A stretch of DNA of 64,000 nucleotides, taken from NCBI RefSeq assembly GCF_001500025.1, contig NZ_LQIW01000023.1:62001-126000 (forward strand), in the 5' to 3' direction. This DNA is from Mycobacterium sp. IS-1590 (GTDB lineage: Bacteria; Actinomycetota; Actinomycetes; Mycobacteriales; Mycobacteriaceae). Below, piece after piece: positions 52,790 through 62,281 of this stretch. Below the pieces are notes generated by a model. It was not told where the DNA came from, did not search any database, and saw only the letters and a list, made by a program, of their open reading frames with translations. Position 1 is the stretch's first letter. Every line of letters starts with the position of its first letter. The translations under genes were made by a program, and so were the position numbers.

Positions 52790-54676
52790 GTGGCGCTCTA
52801 CCGCAAGTACCGGCCCGCGACCTTCGCCGAAGTCGTCGGCCAGGAACATGTCACCGAGCCCCTGTCGACGGCGCTGACGTCGGGCCGGATCAACCACGCG
52901 TACCTGTTCTCCGGTCCGCGCGGATGCGGCAAGACCTCATCGGCACGCATCCTGGCGCGGTCGCTGAACTGTGAACAGGGTCCGACGGCCACCCCGTGCG
53001 GAACGTGCGATTCGTGTGTGGCGCTCGCCCCGAACGGGCCGGGCAGCGTCGACGTCGTCGAACTCGACGCCGCGAGCCACGGCGGTGTGGACGACACCCG
53101 TGAGTTGCGTGACCGCGCGTTCTACGCCCCTGCGCAGTCGCGGTACCGGATCTTCATCGTCGACGAAGCGCACATGGTCACCACGGCGGGCTTCAACGCG
53201 CTGCTCAAAATCGTCGAGGAACCGCCCGAACACCTCATCTTCGTGTTCGCGACCACCGAGCCGGAGAAGGTGCTGCCGACCATCCGCTCGCGCACACACC
53301 ACTATCCGTTCCGGCTGCTCGCGCCGCGGACCATGCGCACGCTGTTGGAGGGCATCTGCCAGCAGGAGAACGTCACCGTCGACGATGCGGTGTACCCGCT
53401 GGTGATCCGCGCGGGCGGTGGGTCGCCCCGCGACACCCTGTCCGTGCTCGACCAATTGCTCGCCGGCGCCGAGGGCAACCACGTCAACTACACGCGGGCG
53501 CTGGCGCTGCTGGGCGCGACGGACGTGGCGCTCATCGACGACGCGATCGACGCGCTGGCCGCCGGCGACGGCGCGGCACTGTTCGGGGTCGTCGAGGCGG
53601 TGATCGACGCCGGCCACGACCCGCGCCGGTTCGCGACCGACCTGTTGGAGAGGTTCCGCGACCTGATCATCCTGCAGTCGGTACCCGACGCCGCGGCGCG
53701 CGGAGTCGTCGACGGACCCGAGGACGTGCTCGACCGGATGCGTGAGCAGGCGACCCGCATCGGCATCGCGACGCTGACCCGCTACGCCGAAGTGGTGCAC
53801 GCCGGCCTCGGCGAGATGCGTGGCGCCACGGCGCCCCGGCTGCTGCTGGAGGTGGTGTGCGCGCGGCTGCTGCTCCCGTCGGCCAGTGACACGGAATCGG
53901 CTCTGCTGCAACGTATCGAGCGCATCGAGACCCGACTGGAGATGTCGATCCCGGCGGGCGAGGCCCCGTCGGCTCAGGCGGGTGGGCCGCCGCGGCAGTA
54001 CGCCCGCAGGAGTAAGGCCGAACCGCAGGCGACCGAGTCGTCGCCGCAGCCGCGCAGCCAGCCCCAGGCCCCACCCAAGCCCGAACCGAAGCCAGAGCCC
54101 CGGCCTGAACCGGCGCCTGAACCCAAGCCCGACCCGGCACCGCCCGCGGCCGAGACCAAACCGCCGTCGCCGCCGCCGGTGCGGCCGCCATCCGATCCGG
54201 TGGTGGAAGCGCCGCCCCCAGCCGCGGTGACCGGTGAGCCGAACGCCGCGGCCGTGCGCAGCATGTGGTCGACGGTGCGGGACAAGGTGCGCGAGCGCAG
54301 CCGCACCACCGAGGTGATGTTGTCGGGCGCGATCGTCCGGGCGGTCGAGGGCGACACGCTGGTGCTCAGCCATGACTCGGCACCGCTGGCCAAGCGGTTG
54401 ACCGAACAACGCAACGCCGACGTCATCCGCGAAGCGTTGAAGGACGCCCTCGGGGTGAACTGGAAGATCCGCTGCGAGGCCGGTCCGGCGAACGCCGCGC
54501 CGCCGACGGAACCGGCTCCGGCCGGCCCCCCGCCGCCTCGCAACGACGATGACGACGAGGAAGCCATGCTGGCCGAAGCGGGCAGCGATACCTCGGACAC
54601 GCCGCGCCGCGATCCCGAGGAAGCGGCGCTCGAGCTACTGCAGAACGAGTTGGGCGCCCGGCGTATCGACGGCTGA
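52790..54676 (+). CDS. dnaX: DNA polymerase III subunit gamma/tau
   Basis: A 628-residue protein: AAA+ clamp-loader domain with Walker A SGPRGCGKTSSARILARS, zinc cysteines in CGTCDSC and Walker B FIVDEAHMVTTAGFNALLK, SRC-type arginine region (TIRSRTHHYPF), the collar domain, then a Pro-rich linker (about 415-485, PEPKPEPRPEPAPEP region) and a C-terminal tau-specific domain. It loads the beta clamp and joins the polymerase cores. The GTG start is 52790, after a predicted -10. No frameshift signal for a gamma form was sought. Confidence 0.94.
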   Translation: MALYRKYRPATFAEVVGQEHVTEPLSTALTSGRINHAYLFSGPRGCGKTSSARILARSLNCEQGPTATPCGTCDSCVALAPNGPGSVDVVELDAASHGGVDDTRELRDRAFYAPAQSRYRIFIVDEAHMVTTAGFNALLKIVEEPPEHLIFVFATTEPEKVLPTIRSRTHHYPFRLLAPRTMRTLLEGICQQENVTVDDAVYPLVIRAGGGSPRDTLSVLDQLLAGAEGNHVNYTRALALLGATDVALIDDAIDALAAGDGAALFGVVEAVIDAGHDPRRFATDLLERFRDLIILQSVPDAAARGVVDGPEDVLDRMREQATRIGIATLTRYAEVVHAGLGEMRGATAPRLLLEVVCARLLLPSASDTESALLQRIERIETRLEMSIPAGEAPSAQAGGPPRQYARRSKAEPQATESSPQPRSQPQAPPKPEPKPEPRPEPAPEPKPDPAPPAAETKPPSPPPVRPPSDPVVEAPPPAAVTGEPNAAAVRSMWSTVRDKVRERSRTTEVMLSGAIVRAVEGDTLVLSHDSAPLAKRLTEQRNADVIREALKDALGVNWKIRCEAGPANAAPPTEPAPAGPPPPRNDDDDEEAMLAEAGSDTSDTPRRDPEEAALELLQNELGARRIDG

Positions 54677-54690
54677 GGCTGGGGCGTCCG

Positions 54691-56004
54691 CTAGGGCGTC
54701 CACCACGGCCGCAGCGGGAGCCCGCCGTCGTAGCCGTCGCCATCCAGCTTGACTGCCAGAACCTGGTGCAGCTGAACAACATTCGTCTCGAAGCCCAGGC
54801 GCGAGCCGGCCATGTAGAGGCCCCACACCTTGGCCGTCGCGAGGCCGACCTCGGCGACTGCCTCGTCCCAGTGCTCCACCAGGTTGCGGCACCAGTCACG
54901 CAGCGTCAGCGCGTAGTGATGGCGCAGGTTCTCTTCGTGGACCACCTCCAGGCCGACATCCTGCGCCTCGGTGATGATGCGACCGGAACCGGTGAGTTCC
55001 CCGTCGGGGAAGACGTAGCGGTCGATGAAGCCGCCCGCGGTGGAGCCGGTTCTGTTGTCCGGCCGGGTGATGCAGTGGTTGAGCAGCAGTGCGCCGTGAC
55101 GCATCTTCGACTGGAGGAAACCGAAGTAGGCGGGGTAGTTGTGCACGCCGATGTGCTCGGTCAGCCCGATCGAGGACACCGCGTCGAAATCGGACTCGCG
55201 CACATCGCGGTAGTCGCCGTGGCGTACCTCGGCGAGGTCTTCGAGCCCGTCGCGCGCGATGGCCTCTCGCGCCCAGGACGCCTGCTCCTTCGACAGCGTG
55301 ACCCCGAGCGCCTTGACCCCGTGCCGCGCGGCGTAGCGCACCATGCCGCCCCAGCCGCAACCCACATCGAGCAGGCGGTCGCCGGGCTTGAGACGCAGTT
55401 TCTCGAACACCAGCCGGTACTTGTTGTCCTGCGCCTCCTCCAGCGTCGACCCGCTGTGCGGATAGCACGCGCACGTGTAGGTCATCGACGGGCCGAGCAC
55501 CCATTCGTAGAACCTGTTGGAGACGTCGTAGTGGTGGTGGATCGCCTCGGCATCACGAGTCTTGCTGTGGCGCAGTCCTTCCGCGATCCGACGCCACCGC
55601 GGCAGCGCCTCCTGCGGGGGCGGCGCGATCGGCTTGAGGTGCTCCACGCCGATGGAACGCACGATCTGTGCGAGCACCCGCGCGGGCGGACGTTTGAAGT
55701 CCATCTTGTCGGCGAGCGCTTTGAGCAACTCGTAGGGATCGCCGGGATGCACGCCGTGCGTCTCCAGATCGCCCGACACGTAGGCACGCGCCAGCCCAAG
55801 ATCCCCCGGCGCCGTGGCCAGATACGTCGTACCTCGCGGTGTGAGCAGCTCCAGGCCGATCGGGGCGTCCTCGGGTCCGGCCGTGCTCCCGTCGTAGGCG
55901 CTGAAGCGCAGCGGCAGGTTTCCGCCCGCGAGGATCTCCAGAATCTCGGCCAGCGTGAGCTTCCCCGTCTGCGCCTGTGGCGTGTGTTCCTTGAAAGTCG
56001 TCAT
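54691..56004 (-). CDS. Cyclopropane-type fatty acid methyltransferase (Rv3720/TmsB-like)
   Basis: A 437-residue SAM-dependent methyltransferase of the CFA synthase family: SAM motif LLDVGCGWGGMVRYAA (about 221-236), EHIGVHNYPAYF and a long N-terminal domain (about 1-150) of the ufa/CmaA-like kind. It would methylate or cyclopropanate a double bond in a phospholipid acyl chain. It follows the FAD oxidoreductase with a four-base overlap, the layout of TmsA/TmsB and BfaA/BfaB pairs that make 10-methyl fatty acids. M. tuberculosis Rv3720 is the counterpart. Confidence 0.87.
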   Translation of the reverse strand: MTTFKEHTPQAQTGKLTLAEILEILAGGNLPLRFSAYDGSTAGPEDAPIGLELLTPRGTTYLATAPGDLGLARAYVSGDLETHGVHPGDPYELLKALADKMDFKRPPARVLAQIVRSIGVEHLKPIAPPPQEALPRWRRIAEGLRHSKTRDAEAIHHHYDVSNRFYEWVLGPSMTYTCACYPHSGSTLEEAQDNKYRLVFEKLRLKPGDRLLDVGCGWGGMVRYAARHGVKALGVTLSKEQASWAREAIARDGLEDLAEVRHGDYRDVRESDFDAVSSIGLTEHIGVHNYPAYFGFLQSKMRHGALLLNHCITRPDNRTGSTAGGFIDRYVFPDGELTGSGRIITEAQDVGLEVVHEENLRHHYALTLRDWCRNLVEHWDEAVAEVGLATAKVWGLYMAGSRLGFETNVVQLHQVLAVKLDGDGYDGGLPLRPWWTP

Positions 56005-57401
56005 CGTCTCTGCACCGCCTTCGCATAGAGATCGAGCAGCCGTGAGTCTGGATCGTATGCCTTTTTCACTATCTTGTACGTTTCGCCTCCGTACAGATCG
56101 TCGAACTCTTCACGGCTGTAATACGAATCCGAGTACAACGACTTGTGTCCGGCGAGTTCGCTGACCTTGCGTTCGATCAACCTGTTGGTGTGCCCTTCGC
56201 TGGGGCCGACCGGCACCGACGACCAGAACCCGACGTTGACGTAGGTGTGGTTCGGCCGAAGCGGGTACAGCGGCCACGCGCCGTCTGTCCCGCCGTCGTC
56301 GCGAAGTCGTAACGGGCACAGCCAGATCGGCTCGATCGGTACGGCCTCGAGGAACCAGTGCAGGAACTCCGCGACTCGTCCGATCGGCACCTCGACGTCC
56401 TGCACCACGCGTTCGCGCGGTGGTCGCTTGTTGTGCTGCTCGATCCTGTCGGCGATGTCGAACCGCCGGTCGAGCGCGACCAGCTTCCAGTAGAAACTGC
56501 TGCGCCGGCACCGACGGGGCCACCACCGGCGGATCCGCGGATTCTGGACGCCGAACGCCCGTGAGCACCAGAACCAGTCGGTGTCCCACCGCCACAGGTA
56601 GTCGTGGACCGTCAGCCGGTCGTGCTTCTCGGCGCCGTTGCCCCCCGGGTGCTGAATCGAGCGGTAGTAGATGTGCTGACCCGTGTAGTCGCTGACGGGT
56701 CCGGGTGCGGTGGTCTTGAATCCGAGTGTCAGGTAGGCCTCGTCGGCGGAGAACACCACACCGTCGAGATAGTCGACCGGTTTCCCGTCGTAGGTGCGAG
56801 TTTCGACGACGCGGTCCATCGCGGTGACGAGGTCCTCGATGGTGTTGAACCGCAGATGGCGCAGCGTGACGAAGGGCGCAACGGCTTCCAGCTCGATCCT
56901 CAGCCGAACCGAATAGCCCAGCGTGCCATACGAATTCGGGAAGGCGCGGAACAGGTCGGTGTTCTGGTCCGACGACGCGGTGACGACATCGCCGGTGCCG
57001 GTGAGGATGTCCATCTCCAACACCGACTCGTGGGGTAGGCCGTTGCGGAACGACGTGGACTCGATACCGAGCCCGGTGACCGCTCCGCCGAGCGTGATCG
57101 TCTTGAGCTGCGGTACCACCAACGGCGCCAAACCGTAAGGCAGCGTCGCGGCGACAAGATCTTCGTACGTGCACATGCCGGCCACGTCGGCGGTACGCGC
57201 CTCGGGGTCCACGGCGATGACCCCGGTCAACCCCGAGACGTCCAGGCCCTTCGCGGTGGTTTTGGCCCGCGCGCGGAACAGGTTCGACGTGGGCTTGGCC
57301 AGGCGAACGGTGGCATCGGGCGGAATCGCACGATAGCTGCTCAGTAGCCGCTGCACGCCCGCGGCATGACGAGCACGTGCGTCGGTTCGGGCAACAGACA
57401 C
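56001..57401 (-). CDS. FAD-binding oxidoreductase (Rv3719/TmsA-like)
   Basis: A 466-residue FAD-binding PCMH-type oxidoreductase: FAD-binding GLDVSGLTGVIAVDPEARTADV, TLGGAVTGLGIESTSFRNGL and HESVLEMDILTGTGDVV. This family includes TmsA/BfaA, which reduce the methylene intermediate of 10-methyl lipids. Operon with the methyltransferase. GTG start with a TAGCGT hexamer 6 bases upstream. The product here is inferred from the pairing only. Confidence 0.87.
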   Translation of the reverse strand: MSVARTDARARHAAGVQRLLSSYRAIPPDATVRLAKPTSNLFRARAKTTAKGLDVSGLTGVIAVDPEARTADVAGMCTYEDLVAATLPYGLAPLVVPQLKTITLGGAVTGLGIESTSFRNGLPHESVLEMDILTGTGDVVTASSDQNTDLFRAFPNSYGTLGYSVRLRIELEAVAPFVTLRHLRFNTIEDLVTAMDRVVETRTYDGKPVDYLDGVVFSADEAYLTLGFKTTAPGPVSDYTGQHIYYRSIQHPGGNGAEKHDRLTVHDYLWRWDTDWFWCSRAFGVQNPRIRRWWPRRCRRSSFYWKLVALDRRFDIADRIEQHNKRPPRERVVQDVEVPIGRVAEFLHWFLEAVPIEPIWLCPLRLRDDGGTDGAWPLYPLRPNHTYVNVGFWSSVPVGPSEGHTNRLIERKVSELAGHKSLYSDSYYSREEFDDLYGGETYKIVKKAYDPDSRLLDLYAKAVQRR

Positions 57402-57407
57402 GGATAT

Positions 57408-57413
57408 ACGCTA
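57408..57413 (-). promoter_or_regulatory. -10 hexamer of FAD oxidoreductase-methyltransferase operon
   Basis: On the minus strand TAGCGT is followed by a 6-base spacer and the GTG at 57401. Leaderless start. Confidence 0.5.
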
Positions 57414-57469
57414 GTCCGCGGTCGCAGGCGATGCGACCGCATGGAATTTCTATCGAGGAGCATGCACCG

Positions 57470-57907
57470 ATGGGACAGGTCAGCGCATCGAGCACCGTCT
57501 TGATCGACGCTGCGCCGGAGACGGTGTTGTCGGCCATCGCGGACTACGCGAACGTGCGACCGAAGATCCTGTCGCCGCACTACAGCGACTACCGGGTGCT
57601 CGAGGGCGGACAGGGCGCGGGCACGGTGGCCACCTGGAAGCTGCAGGCGACCAAGTCACGGGTGCGCGACGTCAAGGCCGAGATCGACGTCGCGGGTCAC
57701 ACGGTCATCGAGAAGGACGCCAACTCCTCGATGATCACCAACTGGACCGTCGCGCCGGCGGGTTCGGGGTCCTCGGTGACCGTCAAGACGTCCTGGCAGG
57801 GCGCAGGCGGGATCGGCGGGTTCTTCGAGAAGACGTTCGCGCCGCTTGGACTTCGCAAAATCCAGTCCGAGGTGCTGGAGAACCTGAAGAAGCACCTCGA
57901 GGGATGA
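57470..57907 (+). CDS. SRPBCC family (START/Bet v1-like) protein
   Basis: A 145-residue helix-grip protein: SSTVLIDAAPETVLSAIADYANV at the N-terminus and SSVTVKTSWQGAGGIGGFFEKTFAPLG near the C-terminus. SRPBCC proteins bind small hydrophobic ligands. M. tuberculosis Rv3718c is the counterpart. The ATG at 57470 has GAGGAG at the right distance. It is divergent from the FAD oxidoreductase. Confidence 0.86.
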   Translation: MGQVSASSTVLIDAAPETVLSAIADYANVRPKILSPHYSDYRVLEGGQGAGTVATWKLQATKSRVRDVKAEIDVAGHTVIEKDANSSMITNWTVAPAGSGSSVTVKTSWQGAGGIGGFFEKTFAPLGLRKIQSEVLENLKKHLEG

Positions 57908-57921
57908 CCTCGCTAAGCGGC

Positions 57922-57950
57922 TGATCGCAAGCACCTGGTGCGTGCGATCA
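57922..57950. terminator. Bidirectional hairpin between convergent genes
   Basis: TGATCGCA (57922-57929) pairs perfectly with TGCGATCA (57943-57950) and GCACC pairs with GGTGC inside. It lies between two stops and can serve both genes. Confidence 0.75.
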
Positions 57951-57970
57951 ACCCGTTAAGCGGCTCGAGG

Positions 57971-58753
57971 CTAGGTCGACCCCAGGAAGCCCGCGATACC
58001 GCGTACGACGGCATCGGCGTACTTCTGCCGCCCCTCCGGTGTCTTCATCAACGCCGAGTCGACCGGGTTCTTCATGTTGCCCAGCTCCACCAGGATCGAC
58101 GGGTACTGGGCGAGGTTCAGGCCCGCGATGTCCGACCGCGGGTTGAGGCCGCCCGAGCCGATGTAGGTCGACGGCACGAAGCCGGAGGCCTGCAACTGGT
58201 CGCGCATGATCCCCGCGAACCGGGGAGACGGCCCCGCCTGCGCGTCGTTGAGCGGCGGGGACGAGTACAGGACGTGGAATCCGCGCCCGGTCGGCGGGCC
58301 GCCGTCGGCGTGGATGCTCACGATCGCGTTGGGCTTGATCGAATTGGCCAGGGCGGCGCGCTCGTCGACGCACGGACCCAACCCGGTGTCGTCGCCGCGC
58401 GACATGGCGGTACGCACGCCCAGCGCGTGCAGGGCCTGGCGGACCCGCAGCGTGGTTTCCCAGGCGAACGTGTGCTCGGCGTAACCGTCGTCGGTGGAAG
58501 TGCCGCTGGCCTGGCAGTCCTTGGTCCCGCCGCGGCCGGTGGGCACCTGCCTGCTGATCGAGGCGTCGTTGGCGCCGTTGTGGCCAGGGTCGAGGAACAC
58601 GATCTTGCCCGCGATGTTGGCGGGCGCGGCTTCGGCTTCGAAGGCGGGGCTGACGAGCGTCGATGCGGCGACGAGTAGTCCGGTCGCCACCGCGGCACAG
58701 CCGCGCAATGCTCCGGTGGCGCCGACACGCAGGCGGGCAGGCACGGCCGTCAC
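57971..58753 (-). CDS. ami1: N-acetylmuramoyl-L-alanine amidase Ami1
   Basis: A 260-residue exported amidase_3: signal peptide (about 1-43), zinc motif [13 protein letters not shown], second zinc-type Glu in [11 protein letters not shown], and SIHADGGPP. The catalytic Glu is in [11 protein letters not shown]. It cleaves the peptide stem from peptidoglycan. M. tuberculosis Rv3717 is the counterpart. The GTG at 58753 begins the signal peptide. Convergent with the SRPBCC gene. Confidence 0.92.
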   Translation of the reverse strand: MTAVPARLRVGATGALRGCAAVATGLLVAASTLVSPAFEAEAAPANIAGKIVFLDPGHNGANDASISRQVPTGRGGTKDCQASGTSTDDGYAEHTFAWETTLRVRQALHALGVRTAMSRGDDTGLGPCVDERAALANSIKPNAIVSIHADGGPPTGRGFHVLYSSPPLNDAQAGPSPRFAGIMRDQLQASGFVPSTYIGSGGLNPRSDIAGLNLAQYPSILVELGNMKNPVDSALMKTPEGRQKYADAVVRGIAGFLGST

Positions 58754-58855
58754 CGTAACCGCAACGACGACTACGCTGAAAGCTCAAACGGCCGCGAGCC
58801 GAGGACAGAAACCAAGTCGAGACCGGACCGCAACCAAGACGCAAGGGGACCACTC

Positions 58856-59188
58856 ATGCAACCGCAAGGCCAACCGGATATGTCCGCGCTGCTCGCGCAG
58901 GCCCAGCAGGTTCAGCAGCAGCTGATGGAGGCGCAGGAGGCGCTGGCCAACGCCCAGGTGCACGGTCAGGCCGGCGGCGGCCTGGTGCAGGTCACGATGA
59001 GGGGCAGCGGCGAGGTGGTGGCCGTGTCGATCGATCCGAAGGTCGTGGACCCCGAGGACATCGAAACCCTGCAGGATCTCGTGGTCGGCGCCATCTCCGA
59101 CGCCTCCAAGCAGGTCACCATCCTCGCCCACGACCGGCTCGGGCCGCTCGCGGGCGGGATGGGCAACCTCGGTATACCGGGAATGTAA
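58856..59188 (+). CDS. YbaB/EbfC nucleoid-associated protein
   Basis: A 110-residue YbaB/EbfC family protein: Gln-rich helix [17 protein letters not shown] and [24 protein letters not shown]. It forms dimers that bind DNA as a nucleoid-associated protein. AAGGGG lies before the ATG. recR follows directly after its stop codon, a conserved pairing. Confidence 0.9.
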   Translation: MQPQGQPDMSALLAQAQQVQQQLMEAQEALANAQVHGQAGGGLVQVTMRGSGEVVAVSIDPKVVDPEDIETLQDLVVGAISDASKQVTILAHDRLGPLAGGMGNLGIPGM

Positions 59189-59800
59189 TTGTTCGAGGGA
59201 CCCGTTCAGGATCTGATCGACGAGCTCGGCAAGCTGCCCGGCATCGGGCCCAAGAGCGCGCAGCGGATCGCGTTTCATCTGCTGTCGGTGGAGCCGCCCG
59301 ACATCGACCGGTTGACCGCCGTGCTCAACAAGGTGCGCGACGGTGTGAAGTTCTGCGCGGTGTGCGGCAATGTCTCCGACGACGACCGCTGCCGCATCTG
59401 CAGCGATCCCCGGCGCGACGCCTCTCTGGTGTGCGTGGTCGAGGAGCCGAAGGACGTGCAGGCCGTCGAGCGCACGCGCGAGTTCCGCGGGCGCTACCAC
59501 GTGCTGGGCGGCGCGCTCGATCCGCTGTCGGGGGTGGGTCCCGAACAACTGCGAATCCGCGAGCTGCTCAACAGGATCGGCGAGCGGGTGGACGGGGTGG
59601 ACGTCACCGAGGTGATCATCGCGACCGACCCCAACACCGAGGGTGAGGCCACGGCGACCTACCTGGTGCGCATGCTGCGCGACATCCCGGGGCTGACCGT
59701 GACACGGATCGCGTCCGGTCTGCCGATGGGCGGCGACCTGGAGTTCGCCGATGAGCTGACGCTGGGCCGCGCGCTGGCCGGCCGACGCGCGATGGCATAG
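59189..59800 (+). CDS. recR: Recombination mediator RecR
   Basis: A 203-residue RecR: helix-hairpin-helix [19 protein letters not shown], four-cysteine zinc finger ([18 protein letters not shown]), Toprim domain with [12 protein letters not shown] and [15 protein letters not shown]. It forms the RecFOR clamp for gap repair. It starts at a TTG immediately after the YbaB stop codon, so it depends on coupling with it. Confidence 0.94.
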   Translation: MFEGPVQDLIDELGKLPGIGPKSAQRIAFHLLSVEPPDIDRLTAVLNKVRDGVKFCAVCGNVSDDDRCRICSDPRRDASLVCVVEEPKDVQAVERTREFRGRYHVLGGALDPLSGVGPEQLRIRELLNRIGERVDGVDVTEVIIATDPNTEGEATATYLVRMLRDIPGLTVTRIASGLPMGGDLEFADELTLGRALAGRRAMA

Positions 59801-59816
59801 CCGAGAAAGGAAGTTC

Positions 59817-60212
59817 ATGCCGGACGAGTTCAAGGTCGAGGTGGAACTCGGCAGCGCCGAGCACCAGCTCTCGTTCTGGGACAGATTGCGAACCCTGGAT
59901 CTGGACGACAACGCGCGCCAGCGGCTGGGATCGCGGGTGACGGTGACCCGCGACGGCGAACGCATCCAGCTCTACACCGCGACCTTGGCCGACGCGCAGG
60001 AGGCCGAGCGCACGATGCGCACGTTGGTGGCCGATGACGGCGTCGACGCGCAGTACACGGTCAGCCGTTGGGACGCCGCGAGCCAGGAATGGGTGGATCC
60101 CGTCAGCGGGCAGGAGGTGCCCGACGACGCGCCGGAGGTGCCACCCCCGGATCCTGGCTACGTGATCCTCGAGGCGTACAAGCCCGAGTTCCTGCGCGAC
60201 CTCGGCCTGTAA
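59817..60212 (+). CDS. Conserved hypothetical protein, ybaB-recR operon
   Basis: A 131-residue acidic, soluble protein without a signal peptide or recognised domain. A segment RVTVTRDGERIQLYTATLAD suggests a small beta-strand fold, and VPPPDPGYVILEAYKPEFL ends the protein. Sixteen bases after recR and probably co-transcribed; GAAAGGAAG precedes the ATG. Not recognised; a nucleic-acid-related role would be a guess from context. Confidence 0.7.
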   Translation: MPDEFKVEVELGSAEHQLSFWDRLRTLDLDDNARQRLGSRVTVTRDGERIQLYTATLADAQEAERTMRTLVADDGVDAQYTVSRWDAASQEWVDPVSGQEVPDDAPEVPPPDPGYVILEAYKPEFLRDLGL

Positions 60213-60252
60213 CCGCGCGACTCGTCGGAGCCCGCGGGCCGCGGCGGCCAAG

Positions 60253-60969
60253 CTAGACCCGTCGGGGCGCGGCCAGGCGTTCGCGTCGCAACTGCTCCAC
60301 TTCGTCGAGGTGCAGCGGCGCCAGCTCACCGACCACCCGACGCAGTAGATGGTCGGCCAGCTCCGGATTGCGGGCCAGGCACGGCCCGTGCAGATAGGTG
60401 GCGATGACGCCGCCCTGCACCGCCCCGTCGAAACCGTCACCGTCGCGATTCCCCGCACCCTTGATCACCTTGGCCAGGGGTTGCGCGGCCGCGCCGAGAA
60501 CCGTTCCACCGCGGTGGTTTTCGAACCCCGTCAGCCGCTGAGTCAGGCCGTCCAGCAGCGGCTGGGACACCACCTCGCCGATCGTGCGCTTGTCCTGCGG
60601 TGAGGTCGTGACATCGAGCAGGCCGACGCCCTCGACGCGTTCCCCTGACGAGGTCTCGTACCAGTGCCCGAGCACCTGGATGGCCGCGCAGATGGCCAGC
60701 ACCGGTGCGCCCCTCGCCGCCGCCTGCTGCAGGCCCGGATACCGCAGCAGGTGCTTGGTGGCCAGGCGCTGGGCATAGTCCTCGGCGCCGCCGAGCGTGT
60801 ACAGGTCCAACTCCGAAGGCACCGGATCGTCCAAAGTGATCTCCACGATCTCGGCGTCGAACCCCCGCAGCCGCAGGCGTTGTCGCAGCACCACGGAGTT
60901 GCCGCCGTCGCCGTAGGTTCCCATCACGTCGGGCAGCACCAACCCGATGCGCACCGCCGACTCACGCAT
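60253..60969 (-). CDS. gatD: Lipid II isoglutaminyl synthase glutaminase subunit GatD
   Basis: A 238-residue class I glutamine amidotransferase-like subunit of the CobQ-like group: nucleophilic Cys in VLAICAAIQVLGHW and His in TYLHGPCLARNPELAD. GatD supplies ammonia to MurT, which amidates D-glutamate in lipid II stem peptides. It overlaps the MurT gene by 8 bases and the two form one operon (Rv3713/Rv3712 in M. tuberculosis). Confidence 0.93.
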   Translation of the reverse strand: MRESAVRIGLVLPDVMGTYGDGGNSVVLRQRLRLRGFDAEIVEITLDDPVPSELDLYTLGGAEDYAQRLATKHLLRYPGLQQAAARGAPVLAICAAIQVLGHWYETSSGERVEGVGLLDVTTSPQDKRTIGEVVSQPLLDGLTQRLTGFENHRGGTVLGAAAQPLAKVIKGAGNRDGDGFDGAVQGGVIATYLHGPCLARNPELADHLLRRVVGELAPLHLDEVEQLRRERLAAPRRV

Positions 60970-62197
60970 CGGGCAGCCGCCTGTTCAGTTGGAGAAAAGC
61001 GGTGTAGTTGGCGATCACCTCGACGTGTCCGGGCGGGCACGACGCGATCGCCGCGAGGGTGTCGTGCACCAGCGTGTGCTCCACACCCGCGTAGCCCAGT
61101 CGCACCGCGAGGTCGGTACCCCGCTCGCCGGCGGCCACCACGTGGGTGTCCTCGAAGTGCTCGAAGCGGACGTCCCACAGCCACGACAGGTCTTCGCCGT
61201 CGGGTACCTGGCCGTTGACCGAGATCACCACGCCCGCACCGTGTTTGTCGACCATCGACAACGCTTCCTGCCAGCCCGCCGGGTTCTTCGCCAGCAGCAC
61301 CCGCGCGGTGTGCTCGCCGAGGCGCACGGTGCGGTAGCGCCCGGCGACCTCGTCGACACCCGACACCGCGGCCACCGCCGCCGCCGGGTCGGCGCCCATC
61401 GCGACCGCCGCCGCCACCGCCTGGGTGGCGTTGCCGCGGTTGACGGCGCCGGGCAGCGACAGCGTCATCGGTAGTGAAAATCCCTCCGGCCCATAAATGT
61501 TGGTGTCGTCGAACCACCAGTTCGGGCTCGGACGCTTGAAATCGGTTCCGGTGGAACGCCAATCGCGGCTCTTGCCGCCGTCGCGCAGGATGATCTCACC
61601 GGAGCGGGGGCAGCTGACCGAATCGTTGGCCCAGCTTCCGCCCGCGGCGACCCACATCACGTTCGGGCTGTCGTACGCCGCCGAGGTCATCAGCACGTCG
61701 TCACAGTTGGCGACCACGACGGCCGACGGGTGACGGGCCAGCCCGGCGCGCAGGGTGCGCTCGATGTGATTGATCTCGCCGACGCGGTCCAGCTGATCAC
61801 GCGACAGGTTAAGCAGCACGATCACCTCCGGGTCGACCGCCTCGGCCACATGCGGGACGTGCATCTCGTCGACCTCGAGGGCGGCCAGCGGCGCCTGCCG
61901 CGCACCGGCCAGCGCGGCCACCAGCCCGGCGTCCATGTTCGCGCCGGTGTCGTTGGTGGCGACGTCGGCGATCGTGCGCAGCGCGGCGGCGATCATCCGG
62001 GTGGTCGTCGATTTGCCGTTGGTTCCGGTGACGACCACGGTGCGACGGCCCGCGCCGAGCTGTCGCAGCAGCGACTTGTCGAGCGCCAGCGCGACCAGCC
62101 CGCCGATCATCGCGCCCGCACCGCGCCCGGTGACCCGCGACGCCCAGCGAGCGCCAGAGCCGGCCGCCAGGGCGAGCCTTCCGCGTGTCGTGACCAT
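60962..62197 (-). CDS. murT: Lipid II isoglutaminyl synthase catalytic subunit MurT
   Basis: A 411-residue Mur ligase-like protein: P-loop VVVTGTNGKSTTTRMIAAALR, LEVDEMHVPHV and LNLSRDQLDRVGEINHIE in the central domain, DUF1727 C-terminal domain. It makes isoglutamine in peptidoglycan with GatD. The zinc ribbon of S. aureus MurT is reduced to one cysteine (DSVSCPRSGEI) before TDFKRPSP. The start at 62197 has TAAACT 7 bases upstream. The long upstream reading frame to 62365 is not MurT-like. Confidence 0.93.
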   Translation of the reverse strand: MVTTRGRLALAAGSGARWASRVTGRGAGAMIGGLVALALDKSLLRQLGAGRRTVVVTGTNGKSTTTRMIAAALRTIADVATNDTGANMDAGLVAALAGARQAPLAALEVDEMHVPHVAEAVDPEVIVLLNLSRDQLDRVGEINHIERTLRAGLARHPSAVVVANCDDVLMTSAAYDSPNVMWVAAGGSWANDSVSCPRSGEIILRDGGKSRDWRSTGTDFKRPSPNWWFDDTNIYGPEGFSLPMTLSLPGAVNRGNATQAVAAAVAMGADPAAAVAAVSGVDEVAGRYRTVRLGEHTARVLLAKNPAGWQEALSMVDKHGAGVVISVNGQVPDGEDLSWLWDVRFEHFEDTHVVAAGERGTDLAVRLGYAGVEHTLVHDTLAAIASCPPGHVEVIANYTAFLQLNRRLPDA

Positions 62198-62204
62198 CCC
62201 CGGC

Positions 62205-62210
62205 AGTTTA
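62205..62210 (-). promoter_or_regulatory. -10 hexamer of murT-gatD operon
   Basis: On the minus strand TAAACT is followed by 7 bases and the ATG at 62197. Leaderless start. Confidence 0.5.
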
Positions 62211-62281
62211 GGTAGCCGACACGCTGGCGGGCGATTCGGCGAGGTCCCGTCTTTGTCACAGCACCATGCGATCCTGACGAA

